Assembly: GCF_000226955.1 (NCBI RefSeq)
Contig: NZ_AGFU01000124.1
Coordinates: forward strand, 1 to 52,383
Length of the DNA: 52,383 bases
Direction: 5' to 3'
DNA from: Sphingomonas elodea ATCC 31461
Lineage (GTDB): Bacteria > Pseudomonadota > Alphaproteobacteria > Sphingomonadales > Sphingomonadaceae
The position numbers were made by a program, and so were the translations under genes. Each line of letters begins with the position of its first letter. Positions within the stretch are counted from its first letter, which is position 1. The notes under the pieces are model-generated. The model was not told the origin of the DNA. It saw nothing but the letters and a program-made list of their open reading frames with translations, and searched no databases. Of this stretch, positions 18,822-28,500 are shown piece after piece.

Positions 18822-19345
18822 CCGCGCACAAGCTGTTGATTATCGAGGATGACGCGGTGTTTGCCCGCACCCTTGCTCGCTCGTTCGAGCGGCGCGGCTA
18901 TGCGGTGGAGGTGCTCAACGGCCCCGAGGGCGTCGAGGAGACGGCGGCGGCCTTCGCGCCGACCCGCGCGGTGGTGGACCTGCGGCTCGGCGGCAGCTCG
19001 GGGCTGGTCTGCGTCAAGCAGCTGCACGATCTCGACCCCGCGATGCGGATCGTCGTGCTCACCGGCTTCGCCAGCATCAGCACGGCGGTGGAGGCGGTGA
19101 AGCTGGGGGCCACCAACTATCTGATGAAGCCGGCCAATACCGACGATATCGAAGCCGCCTTCGACCGCGTCGACGGCGACGTCGATACCGAGCTCAAGGC
19201 GCGGCCGACCTCGATCAAGACGCTGGAATGGGAGCATATCCACCAGACGCTGGCGGATACCAACTACAACCTGTCCGAAGCGGCGCGCCGCCTGGGCCTC
19301 CATCGCCGCACGCTGGCCCGCAAGCTGGACAAGAAGCACTTGTAA
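18818..19345 (+). CDS. regA: Redox response regulator of the RegA/PrrA/ActR family
   Basis: DNA-binding partner of the preceding kinase, 175 residues. Receiver domain with IIEDDAVFARTLARSFERRGY, phosphoacceptor Asp about 54 in AVVDLRLGG, Thr in VLTGFAS and Lys in LMKPA. A compact Fis-like helix-turn-helix follows at the end (LSEAARRLGLHRRTLARKLDK), the family signature. It overlaps regB by ATGA. It probably regulates respiratory genes and perhaps its own run. Confidence 0.94.
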   Translation: MTAHKLLIIEDDAVFARTLARSFERRGYAVEVLNGPEGVEETAAAFAPTRAVVDLRLGGSSGLVCVKQLHDLDPAMRIVVLTGFASISTAVEAVKLGATNYLMKPANTDDIEAAFDRVDGDVDTELKARPTSIKTLEWEHIHQTLADTNYNLSEAARRLGLHRRTLARKLDKKHL

Positions 19346-19407
19346 GACGTGTGTTGCCGGAGGTGGGAAAAGTGCACATGGTGGGTATTCGCCGTCCATG
19401 GAGGCGT

Positions 19408-19743
19408 TTAATCTGCTTCGACAATTTTTTCGCAGGGAGTTTCTCCTAGGACCCGCACTGTCGTGTGCATGCCTCCCGTCACATAGCCCCACTGTTTCCG
19501 CACACCGTTGGTGCAACGAACTTCGATTACGCCTTCAACCCGGGGAATGGCGAAGAAGTAGCCGTTCCAAAGCCTGTGCAATCTTTGCTCCGTACCGCCG
19601 CTATTGGTGACAAGGACCGTTTCTACACCACCCGTTTCATCGATTACGGCCGCGGAGCCCGCTATCCAGAACATGGCCGCAATCACCGCCAGAAGCGCCG
19701 CGCCGATTAGCCATGGAAAAGGACCAGAAAGCAAAGTGCGCAT
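19408..19743 (-). CDS. Hypothetical single-pass membrane protein
   Basis: A 111-residue protein with an N-terminal helix (WLIGAALLAVIAAMFWIAG) and a soluble part facing the periplasm containing two Cys (EVRCTNG, ETPCEKI). No known family recognised. It stands alone between regA and the GGDEF-EAL gene, on the minus strand. The frame is open for most of the gap, and it starts with a plausible anchor, which supports it being real. Confidence 0.55.
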   Translation of the reverse strand: MRTLLSGPFPWLIGAALLAVIAAMFWIAGSAAVIDETGGVETVLVTNSGGTEQRLHRLWNGYFFAIPRVEGVIEVRCTNGVRKQWGYVTGGMHTTVRVLGETPCEKIVEAD

Positions 19744-19816
19744 AGCGCAGCATTAACGTCTTCACGAATGACTGCAACGGACCATGATCTGCAGGCAGCG
19801 CTCCCGCACCGTGTGC

Positions 19817-21649
19817 CTAGTGCAGGTGCTTCGCTTCGGCCGTCTGGTGTGCCCGCTCCGCCAGCAGGGCCTGGGACTCGCGCAGGATCTGCGTCGCCCG
19901 TGCGACATCCACAGCGGGCGAGAACAGGTGCCCCTGGCCATAAGCGCAGCCGATGCCGCGCAACCGCTCGGCCTGGAGTTCGGTCTCCACGCCCTCGGCA
20001 ATGACCGCCATGTCCAGCTCGCGGGCGATGTGCAGCACGCCTTCCAGGATCGCGCGGCTGGCGCTGCTCTGCATCAGCTGATCGGTGAAGGTCTTGTCGA
20101 TCTTGAGATAATCCACCGGCATCGTCAGTAGATGGGTGAGCGAGGCATAGCCCGTGCCGAAATCGTCGAGGGCGACCTTCAGGCCCTGGCCGCGGAACCA
20201 GCGGAGCGTGTCGGAGACCGAGGTGTCCCCCTGGCCGAGATAGACCGACTCGGTGATCTCCAGCGTCAGATGGTGCATCGGCACGCCGTGGCGGGCGAGC
20301 ACTTCCGGGATCACCTCGCGCAGGCGGCCGCCATGGAAGTCGCCCGACGAGAAGTTCATGCCGACATGCCGCGGGGCCAGCCCCATGTCGCACCAGCGAC
20401 GCAGATCGACCGCGACACGTTCCAGCATCCGCGCGGTGATCGCCCCGGCGACCTTGCCGTCGGTGGTCGCCTCGAAGAACTCGGCGGCGGAGGCGACGCG
20501 GTCGCCCAGCTGCATCCGGCAGAGTGCCTCGAAGCCGATCACCTCGCCGGTCGTCAGGTCGAACAGCGGCTGGTAATAGGGCAGCAGGCGGTCTTCCGCC
20601 AGCGCGCGCTCGACCGAATGGATCGCCTCCAGCCGCCGCGCCATGCGCGTGGCGATGCCGGGCCAGTAGCGCACGAAGCTGCCGCGCGCGGTTTCCTTCG
20701 CATGGTACAGCGCAAGATCGGCGTTCAGCCGGACCTGCTCGGCCGTTTCGTTCGCGCCGATCAGCGCGCCGCCGGCGGTGGCGCGGGGTACGACGCTGCG
20801 CTCGCCGCCCTCGATCGGCTGGGCCAGCGCATCGAGCAGACGCCGGGCGGTCTCGGCGGGGTCGGCCAGTGCTTCCGGGCTCTGCAGCAGCACGGCGAAC
20901 TCGTCGCCGCCCAGGCGATAGGCCCGGTCCGGGGCAGCGGCTTCCGCCAACCGCTTGGCCGCGTGGATGATCAGTTCGTCCCCGGCGACATGGCCGAACG
21001 TGTCGTTGACGATCTTGAGGTTGTCGAGATCGACCAGGAGCAGCCCCCAGCCATCCGGCTCGGTGCAGTCGAGGTCGCTGAGCGAGGCGGTGAAGGCCGA
21101 GCGGTTGGGCAACCCGGTGAGGCCGTCGAGCTGGGCACGGCGGACCTGCTTGGCGCGCCAGATGTCCTGCTCGATCGCGATGGCGCAGAGATGCAGGCAG
21201 ACCTCGACGATTCGCCGTTCCAGCGGTGTGGGGCCGCGCGGCACGGGATAGTAGAAGGCGACCACCCCGGTCACGTCGCCGCGACCGTTCTTGATCGGGT
21301 TGGACCAGCAGGCCCGCAGGCCGATCGGCCGGGTAAGATCGAGAAACTTGGTCCAGTTGGGGTCGGTCTCGATGTCGCTGCTGATGTAGGGCTGGCCGTG
21401 ATAGGCAGCCGCGCCGCACGATCCGACGCGGGGGCCGATCATCAGCCCCTCGATCGATTGGAGATAGTGTTCAGGAAGGCTGGGGCCCGCCACCGGGATC
21501 ATCCGCCCGGCGACATCGACGCGCAGTACCGAGCATCGCACGTCAGGCACGCGGGCCTCGACCTCGCGACACAGCCGGTCCGTCACCGATGCCAGGTCGG
21601 CACCCTTTGCGACAAGCTCCAAGATGTTGTTCTGAAGCGAGATGTCCAC
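19817..21649 (-). CDS. GAF-GGDEF-EAL protein (cyclic-di-GMP turnover)
   Basis: Cytoplasmic sensor of 610 residues for c-di-GMP signalling. An N-terminal GAF domain (about 20-165; VGSCGAAAYHGQPYISSDI) is followed by a GGDEF domain with DGLTGLPNRSAF and an intact RLGGDEFAVLL active site. The C-terminal EAL domain has all key motifs: IGFEALCRM, MNFSSGDF, LEITESVYLG, LDDFGTGYASLTHLL, KIDKTF and AEGVET. Both cyclase and phosphodiesterase activities are possible by sequence. No transmembrane segment is visible. Confidence 0.94.
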   Translation of the reverse strand: MDISLQNNILELVAKGADLASVTDRLCREVEARVPDVRCSVLRVDVAGRMIPVAGPSLPEHYLQSIEGLMIGPRVGSCGAAAYHGQPYISSDIETDPNWTKFLDLTRPIGLRACWSNPIKNGRGDVTGVVAFYYPVPRGPTPLERRIVEVCLHLCAIAIEQDIWRAKQVRRAQLDGLTGLPNRSAFTASLSDLDCTEPDGWGLLLVDLDNLKIVNDTFGHVAGDELIIHAAKRLAEAAAPDRAYRLGGDEFAVLLQSPEALADPAETARRLLDALAQPIEGGERSVVPRATAGGALIGANETAEQVRLNADLALYHAKETARGSFVRYWPGIATRMARRLEAIHSVERALAEDRLLPYYQPLFDLTTGEVIGFEALCRMQLGDRVASAAEFFEATTDGKVAGAITARMLERVAVDLRRWCDMGLAPRHVGMNFSSGDFHGGRLREVIPEVLARHGVPMHHLTLEITESVYLGQGDTSVSDTLRWFRGQGLKVALDDFGTGYASLTHLLTMPVDYLKIDKTFTDQLMQSSASRAILEGVLHIARELDMAVIAEGVETELQAERLRGIGCAYGQGHLFSPAVDVARATQILRESQALLAERAHQTAEAKHLH

Positions 21650-21822
21650 GCGCGTCGTCGCCCTATGCCCGTCCTTGCGCAGATTGGGGGGTACAGCGTT
21701 GCACTGTGCATAACAGGAGCATCTGTAAAACTACATAGTCTTGCAGAGAGGCGCTATGCTAGGCGCGTGCGGATTGGCCGGCCGACGGCGCCCCGTTGCC
21801 ATCCCAGGGAGGAGTTTCACGC

Positions 21823-22581
21823 ATGATCCGTGTCGTAGGGGCTGCGGTTGCCGCCTTGATGCTCGCCGCCCCCCAGTCGCCAGATACCGGCGCCTATCTT
21901 GCGCCCGAAGCCTATCCCGACGGCATGGCTATCCTGCCGCCGCCGCCGCCGCCGGGCAGCGCGGCGGCGGCGCTCGACCTGAAGATCTTCCGCGACACCC
22001 GCCGGCTGGCCGGCACCCAGCGCTGGCAGATCGCGACCGATGACGTGACCAACGATCCGCTGCGCAGAAATGCCTGCGCGATGCACATGGTGCTGGATGC
22101 CCGCCGCGCGCCGGCGCTGGCTCATCTGCTCGATCGCGCCGCCACCGGCCCCGTCGTGTCCAGGGTCAAGGCCGCCTATCAGGTGCCGCGCCCCTATCTG
22201 CGCACCAACGGGGAGATTTGCGAGCCGAAGACCGCGCACCTGGCCGGCAATGGCGACTATCCGTCGGGTCATACCGCCAATGGCTGGATGGAAGCGCTGA
22301 TCCTGGCCGAGGTGATGCCGGAGCGCGCGACCGCCATCCTCGCGCGCGGCCGGGCCTATGGCGAGAGCCGGGCTATCTGCGGTTCGCACAGCAGGAGCGC
22401 GGTCGAGGCGGGATTCATGGCCGGAGCGGTCGTCGTCGCCGCCCTGCATGGCGCCCCGGCATTCCGCCGCGACGTGGAGGCGGCGCGGGCGGAAGTCGCG
22501 GCGCTCGCCGCCAGCGCCCCGCGGCCTGACGAACGGACCTGCGCCGCAGAGGCCCACGCGCTCGCCGTCCGCCCCTGGTGA
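21823..22581 (+). CDS. Secreted class A non-specific acid phosphatase (PAP2 superfamily)
   Basis: Periplasmic phosphomonoesterase of about 252 residues. An N-terminal signal peptide (IRVVGAAVAALMLAAP) is followed by a proline run and the three-part PAP2 signature: KAAYQVPRP, DYPSGHTANG and GESRAICGSHSRSAVEAG. The ATG at 21823 sits behind GGGAGGAG; an upstream in-frame ATG at 21796 would extend the signal with polar residues and is less likely. It is divergent from the GGDEF-EAL gene; nothing clear beyond promoters is seen in 21650-21822. Confidence 0.92.
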   Translation: MIRVVGAAVAALMLAAPQSPDTGAYLAPEAYPDGMAILPPPPPPGSAAAALDLKIFRDTRRLAGTQRWQIATDDVTNDPLRRNACAMHMVLDARRAPALAHLLDRAATGPVVSRVKAAYQVPRPYLRTNGEICEPKTAHLAGNGDYPSGHTANGWMEALILAEVMPERATAILARGRAYGESRAICGSHSRSAVEAGFMAGAVVVAALHGAPAFRRDVEAARAEVAALAASAPRPDERTCAAEAHALAVRPW

Positions 22582-22637
22582 GCGGCGGCGCCGGCGCGGT
22601 TGATCCCGGCCACGGCATCGCCTAGGCAGGCGGCTCG

Positions 22638-22895
22638 ATCGCGCCGGTGCCCTTGGCAGGGCTTAATCGGGAATGCGGTGCGGGGAGCGTGCTCCCCAAA
22701 TCCGCGGCTGTCCCTGCAACTGTGAGCGGATAGCGCGATGCACTGGCCTCCTTCGAGAGGCAGCCACTGGGCGGCAGCGCCTGGGAAGGCGTGCAGCGTG
22801 CCGTGACCCGCAAGCCAGGAGACCTGCCGGCGTCCGGTCGCTCTTGCCCTGGTCCAGGGGATGGCCGCGGCACGGTGTACTCCGTCTGAGCGACG
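22638..22895 (+). ncRNA. Cobalamin riboswitch 1, upstream of the cobalt/nickel permease
   Basis: Adenosylcobalamin-sensing leader RNA. Conserved core elements appear in order: GCGCCGGTGCC, TTAATCGGGAATGCGGTGCG, CCGCGGCTGTCCCTGCAACTG, GCCACTGGG, CTGGGAAGGCG and the B12 box AAGCCAGGAGACCTGCC (22812-22828). A 3' extension that pairs GGTCGCTC with GAGCGAC continues to 22895 and is shared with riboswitch 2. No clear T-tract precedes the gene, so control may act on translation or Rho. The following 22896-23039 is GC-rich leader with no gene seen. Confidence 0.95.
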
Positions 22896-23039
22896 CATGA
22901 GCGGCGGGGGCCGCTTGCGGCTGCTCGGCCCGGTCGCTCGGCGTCCGGTCGGGAAGGGCAGCCGGCCGTGCGCGGCAGGCCCCGGCCAGGTCGCACGACG
23001 CCGCCGGAGTGCCGTTTCTTGGCTGCCATTTCGCTACGC

Positions 23040-24041
23040 ATGCGCGTTGCCCTGCTGTTCGCCGGGCTGATCGCCGCCAATCTCGCTGCCTGGGGCTGGG
23101 CCTTCGCCCTGTTCCACGCCCAGCCGCTGATGCTCGGCACGGCGCTGCTCGCCTGGGGGCTGGGGCTGCGCCACGCGGTCGATGCCGACCATATCGCCGC
23201 GATCGACAACGTCACCCGCAAGCTGATGAACGACGGCCAGCGCCCGATCGCCACCGGCCTGTGGTTTGCGATCGGCCATTCGGGGATCATCGCCATCGCC
23301 TCCGCCGGCATCGGGCTGGCGACCGGCGCGCTGGCGGGTATGGGGGCCCTGAAGGAACTGGGCGGCGTCGTCGCCACCGGGGTCTCGGCGCTTTTCCTGT
23401 TCGCCATCGCCGCGATGAACCTGATCATCCTGCGATCGGTGTGGAAGACCTTCGCCCATGTCCGCGCCGGCGGCGCCTATGTCGAGGACGATCTCAACCT
23501 GCTGCTCGCCGCGCGCGGGCCGCTGTCGAAGCTGTTCGGCCCGATGTTCCGTCTGGTCAGCAAGAGTTGGCACATGGCACCCTTGGGTTTCCTGTTCGGG
23601 CTCGGGTTCGACACGGCTACCGAGGTGGCGATCCTCGGCATGTCGGCGGGGCAGGCGGCGCACGGCGTCTCGCTCGGCACATTGCTGGTGCTGCCGGCGC
23701 TGTTCGCGGCGGGGATGGCGCTGGTCGACACGCTGGACGGGGTGGTGATGCTGGGCGCCTATCAATGGGCGTTCGTGAAGCCCATCCGCAAGCTCTACTA
23801 CAACGTCACCATCACGCTCATCTCCGCACTGGTCGCGATCGTGATCGGCGGGATCGAGACGCTGGCGCTGATCGGCGACAAGATGGGCTGGAGCGGCGGC
23901 GCTTTCGGCCTCGCCGTCGATCTCGGCGCGCATTTCAACGGGCTGGGCTTTGCGATCATCGGGCTGTTCGTCGGCTGCTGGCTGGTGAGCTTCGCCATCT
24001 ATCGCTGGCAGAGGCTGGACGAGATCGAGGTGCGCGGCTAG
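23040..24041 (+). CDS. NiCoT-family cobalt/nickel permease (HoxN/NixA type)
   Basis: Inner-membrane secondary transporter for Ni2+/Co2+, 333 residues, about eight helices. The family signature RHAVDADHIAAIDN (HX4DH metal-binding motif) is in helix 2 and LGFDTATEVAILG in a later helix. The B12 riboswitch directly upstream and the cobalamin operon downstream argue that the physiological substrate is cobalt. The ATG at 23040 lacks a clear ribosome-binding site; a TTG at 23019 behind CGGAG is a possible alternative. Confidence 0.93.
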   Translation: MRVALLFAGLIAANLAAWGWAFALFHAQPLMLGTALLAWGLGLRHAVDADHIAAIDNVTRKLMNDGQRPIATGLWFAIGHSGIIAIASAGIGLATGALAGMGALKELGGVVATGVSALFLFAIAAMNLIILRSVWKTFAHVRAGGAYVEDDLNLLLAARGPLSKLFGPMFRLVSKSWHMAPLGFLFGLGFDTATEVAILGMSAGQAAHGVSLGTLLVLPALFAAGMALVDTLDGVVMLGAYQWAFVKPIRKLYYNVTITLISALVAIVIGGIETLALIGDKMGWSGGAFGLAVDLGAHFNGLGFAIIGLFVGCWLVSFAIYRWQRLDEIEVRG

Positions 24042-24079
24042 AGCCGTACCAGAGGGTTCCTCGCGGACCTTCGCAAAGA

Positions 24080-24341
24080 TCGCGCCGGTGCCCGGTAGAA
24101 CGGGCTTAATCGGGAATGCGGTGCGGGGAATAATCCCCAAATCCGCGGCTGTCCCTGCAACTGTGAGCGGATAGCGCGATGCACTGGCCCCGTCTGAGGG
24201 GCAGCCACTGGGCCGGCAAGGCCTGGGAAGGCGTGCAGCGTGCCGTGACCCGCAAGCCAGGAGACCTGCCGGCGCAACGGTCGCTCTTGCCTTGGTCCAG
24301 GGGATGGCCGCGGCACGGTATTTGCTTCCGTTCGAGCGACG
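24080..24341 (+). ncRNA. Cobalamin riboswitch 2, upstream of cobW and the biosynthetic operon
   Basis: Near-copy of riboswitch 1 with the same core elements and the B12 box AAGCCAGGAGACCTGCC (24254-24270). Peripheral stems differ by paired changes: CCC/GGG versus CCCG/CGGG near the 5' end, GGGGA/TCCCC versus GGGGAATAATCCCC, and CCTC/GAGG versus CCCC/GGGG. The GGTCGCTC to GAGCGAC extension ends at 24341. It should turn off the cob operon when cobalamin is plentiful. The span 24342-24473 carries GC-rich leader and a strong cobW ribosome-binding site. Confidence 0.95.
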
Positions 24342-24473
24342 AAGCTGTGCGGCTGGGGCTGCACGGTCGCGTGGTGTCGGGCGTCCTTCGCGCCCGCCCG
24401 TCGTCGCGCGCCGGCCGGACGTTGGTTCTGGCAAGCCCCCGCCTGGTCGCTCCGGCGCGGGGGGGAAGAGTTC

Positions 24474-25511
24474 ATGACCGACCTTGCCAAGGTCCCCGTC
24501 ACCATCGTCACCGGCTTTCTCGGCGCGGGCAAGACCACGCTGATCCGCCACCTGATCCAGAACGCCGGGGGGCGCCGCCTCGCGGTGGTCGTCAACGAAT
24601 TCGGCACGCTGGGCGTCGATGGCGAGATCCTCAAATCCTGCGCCATCCCCGATTGCCCGGCGGAGAACATCGTCGAGCTGGCCAATGGCTGCATCTGCTG
24701 CACCGTCGCCGACGATTTCATCCCCACCGTCGAGCGGCTGCTGGCGCTGGAGCCGCGGCCGGATCACATCCTGATCGAGACCTCGGGCCTCGCGCTGCCC
24801 AAGCCGCTGCTCAAGGCGTTCGACTGGCCGGCGATCCGCAGCCGCATCACCGTCGACGGCGTGCTGGCGCTGGCCGATGCCGAAGCCGTTGCCGAGGGCC
24901 GGTTCGCGCCCGATCTCGTCGCGCTGGAGGCGCAGCGCGCGGCCGATCCGGGGATCGATCACGAGACCCCGCTCGCCGAGGTGTTCGAGGACCAGCTCGC
25001 CTGCGCCGACATGGTGCTGCTGACCAAGGTGGATCTGGCGGGGCCCGAGGGGGTCGCCGCCGCCCGCGCGGTGATCGCCGCCGAGGCGCCGCGCCCGGTG
25101 CCGGTGGTGGAGATCCGCGAGGGTGCGATCGATCCGCGGGTGATCCTGGGGCTGGGCGCCGCCGCCGAGGACGACCTCGCCGCACGGCCCTCGCACCATG
25201 ACGGCGAGGACGATCACGAGCATGAGGATTTCGACAGCACCGTCGTCACCTTCGGCGAGATCGCCGACCCGGCCGAACTGGTGGCGCGGATCGAGCGGCT
25301 GGCGCGCGAGCACAAGGTACTGCGGGTGAAGGGCTATGCGGCGGTGGCCGGCAAGCCGATGCGGCTGCTGGTCCAGGCAGTCGGTGCGCGGGTGCGGCAC
25401 CAGTACGACCGCCCCTGGCGTGCCGGAGAGCCACGCGGCACCGCGCTGGTCGCGATCGCCGAGCATGACGATGTGAACCCCGACGCGTTCCGCGCAGTGC
25501 TGGCCGGCTGA
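24474..25511 (+). CDS. cobW: CobW, GTP-dependent metal chaperone for cobalamin synthesis
   Basis: COG0523 GTPase thought to deliver cobalt to the CobNST chelatase. The 345-residue chain has Walker A GFLGAGKTTLIRHL, the metal-site motif GCICCT (CXCC), Walker B ILIETSGLALP, the guanine motif TKVD, and a His/Asp-rich linker (HHDGEDDHEHED) before the C-terminal CobW_C domain. A GGGGGGAAGAG ribosome-binding site precedes the ATG. It is the first gene after riboswitch 2, 15 bases before cobN. Confidence 0.96.
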   Translation: MTDLAKVPVTIVTGFLGAGKTTLIRHLIQNAGGRRLAVVVNEFGTLGVDGEILKSCAIPDCPAENIVELANGCICCTVADDFIPTVERLLALEPRPDHILIETSGLALPKPLLKAFDWPAIRSRITVDGVLALADAEAVAEGRFAPDLVALEAQRAADPGIDHETPLAEVFEDQLACADMVLLTKVDLAGPEGVAAARAVIAAEAPRPVPVVEIREGAIDPRVILGLGAAAEDDLAARPSHHDGEDDHEHEDFDSTVVTFGEIADPAELVARIERLAREHKVLRVKGYAAVAGKPMRLLVQAVGARVRHQYDRPWRAGEPRGTALVAIAEHDDVNPDAFRAVLAG

Positions 25512-25526
25512 GCCGGGCGGCACGCG

Positions 25527-28500
25527 ATGCACGTCCTGTTCCGCGAAACGCATGGGCTGGAGGAAAATGCCGTGCCCCAGGACCTCGGGCAGGCGCCCGC
25601 GGAGCTGGTCGTGCTGTCCTTCTCCGACAGCGACCTCGGTGCGTTCGCGGCGGCGTGGCATGGCGGCAAGGATGTGCTGCCCTCGCTGCGGCTGGCCAAC
25701 CTGGCGGCGCTGATGCACCCGCTCTCGGTCGACACCTATGTCGAGCGGACCTTGTCGGGCGCGAAGGGCATATTGATCCGGCTGATCGGTGGCATGCCCT
25801 ATTGGAGCTACGGCCTGCAGCAGGTGGAGGCGCTGGCGCGCGCGCGGAGAATAGCCCTGGCGGTGCTGCCGGCGGACGGTCGGCCGGACGCGCGGCTCGA
25901 TGCGGCATCGACGGTGGCGGAGCCTGTGCTGCGGGAGTTGCGGGCCTTGTGTGATGCGGGCGGCGCCGACGCGGCGCGAGCGGCCTTGGGGGTGCTGGCG
26001 AGGGCGGCGGGGATCGGCGGTGACGCCGCTGCCCCCTACACCCCGCTACCGGGCTTCGGCCTGTGGCATCCGGAACATGGCGCGTTCCTACCCTATACCC
26101 GTCATCCCCGCGAAGGCGGGGATCCATTGGTGGGAACCTCTCGGACCCTGCCCCCAGCGTCCTGGCAAAGGGATCCCCGCCTTCGCGGGGATGACAGTGT
26201 GAGTGGGGATGCGGAGCGCCAAGGCTGGACCCGCACCGGCCGACCGCTGGTGCTGATCGTCTTCTATCGCTCCTATCTCGCCGCCTGCGACGTCGCGCCC
26301 TTCGCGGCGCTCCATGAAGCGTTCGAACGAAAGGGCTTCGACGCGCTGTCGATCTTCGTGCCCTCGCTCAAGGCGCCCGATGCCCGCGCACAGGTGGAGG
26401 CCTGGGTGCGCGCGCTCGCTCCCGCCGCGATCGTGAACGCCACCGCCTTTTCCGCCTGCGACGCGGCGGGCCGTTCGCCGCTCGACGCAGCCGGCGTGCC
26501 GGTGTTCCAGCTGGCGCTTGCCACCACGCCGCGCGCCGCCTGGGCAGGGGGCGATCGCGGTCTGTCGCCCGCCGATCTTGCCATGCACGTCGTCCTTCCG
26601 GAGATCGACGGCCGCATCTTTGCGGGCGTCGCCAGCTTCAAACAGGCGGAAGCGCGCGACGCGGCACTGGGCTTTGCGCGCACCGTCCACGCGCCGGAGC
26701 CCGAACGGATCGGGGCCATCGTCGATCGTGTCGCCGGCTGGATCGCACGCGCCGCCAAGCCCCCCGCCGAACGACGGGTCGCGCTCCTTCTCTCCACCTA
26801 TCCGGGTAAGGCGTGGCAACTCGCCCATGCCGTGGGACTGGATGCGCTGGCCTCGGCCGAAGCCATTGCCGCCGATCTGGGCGTGCCGGTGACGCACCTG
26901 GCCGCGCGGTTGCAGGGGGAACGGCTGCACTGGCCGCTGGCCGACTATCGACGGGCCCTCGCCGCCCTGCCGGAGGCGCTGCGCACCGCGCTGGACGCAG
27001 CCTGGGGAGCGCCGGAGGCGGACAGCCTCTGCCATGAGGGCAGCTTCCATTTCCCGGCGCTGCGCTGTGGCGCGCTGCTGATCGCGCTCCAGCCCGAGCG
27101 GGGCGATCCCGCCACGCGGGAAGACAGCTATCACGACACCGCCCGTGTGCCGCGCCACGGCTATGTCGCCTTTTACCTGTGGCTGCGGGCGCAGGCGATC
27201 GACGCCCTGGTGCAGGTCGGTGCCCATGGCACGCTGGAATGGCTGCCGGGCAAGGCGGTGGCACTTTCCGATGCCTGCTGGCCCGAGGCCCTGGCCGGCG
27301 ACCTGCCGATCCTCTACCCCTTCATCGTCAACGATCCGGGCGAGGCCGCCCAGGCCAAACGCCGCACGGGCGCGGTGACCATCGGCCATCTTCCGCCCCC
27401 GCTGAAGACTGCCGGAAGCGGGGCGGGGCTCGGCCGGATCGAGGCGCTGCTCGACGAATTCTCCAATGCGGTGGGCCTCGACCCCGCCCGGCGCGACCGG
27501 CTGCAGGTCGCGATCCGCGAAGAGGCGCGCGCGGTGGGGCTGGACGCGGAGCTGGGGCTCGACACCGCCACCAGTACCGCCGAGGCAATCACCCGGATCG
27601 ATCGCTTCGTCTGCGACGTGAAGGAGGGCCAGTTCGGCGACGGCCTCCACGTCTTCGGGCGGGGCCAATGCGGCGCGGCGGAGCGGGACGGGCTGCTGGC
27701 CGGGCTGGCCGGGCGGCGCGTCCCGGCCGGGCCCTCGGGCTCGCCCTTCCGCGGTCGCCGCGACGTGCTGCCGACGGGCCGCAATCTTTACGCCATTGAT
27801 CCCCGCGCGGTGCCTTCGCGCGCCGCCCACGCCCAGGGGATCGTTCTCGCCGACGAGCTGATCCGCCGGCATTTGCAGGACCATGGCGACTATCCCAAGG
27901 GGCTGGTCGTCGACCTGTGGGGTTCGGCGACGATGCGCACCGCCGGCGAGGAATTCGCAATGGCGTTGCATCTGCTCGGCGCGGCGCCCGTGTGGGACAG
28001 CGCATCGGAGCGGGTGACCGGCGTGGAGATCCTGCCGCTGGCGATGCTCGACCGGCCTCGGATCGACGTGACACTGCGCATCTCCGGCCTGTTCCGCGAT
28101 GCCTTCCCGACGCTGCCCCAGCTGTTCGGCCAGGCGGTGCGGGCGCTGGCGGCGCGCGACGAGCCGGCCGACTGGAACCCGTTCGCCGGGCAGGTAGCGG
28201 GTGCGCGCGTCTATGGCCCGCAGCCGGGCGACTATGGCCTCGGCATGGGCGCCACGGTGGACACCTATACGGAGGACGCCCGGCGTGCTGCGGGGGAGGC
28301 GTGGCTCGTCGCATCCGATCATGCGTTCGACCTGCCCGAGGCGCAGGCCGATCCGGCGGGCATCCGCGCCCGGGTGGCGAGTGCCGATACCTTTGTCCAT
28401 GTCCAGGACCTGGCCGAGACCGACCTGCTGCTCGCCGCCGACTATGCCGCGCACGAGGCGGGCTTCGCGGCGGCGAAGGCGCTCGGCGGCGGGCGGGCGG

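Noticed and set aside
22600-24480. Tandem near-identical ~260-base leaders considered as a generic duplicated repeat or mobile element
   Set aside because: Both contain the full cobalamin riboswitch core and precede cobalt/cobalamin genes, so they are functional leaders, not a transposable element.
23034-25718. An 894-codon minus-strand open frame opposite the permease and cobW
   Set aside because: Antisense to two clear genes and to riboswitch 2; no domain seen.
26100-26202. Plus-strand short frame containing VIPAKAGIH and IPAFAGMT peptides
   Set aside because: This is the well-known translation artefact of REP-like repeats in another frame; cobN is the real frame here.
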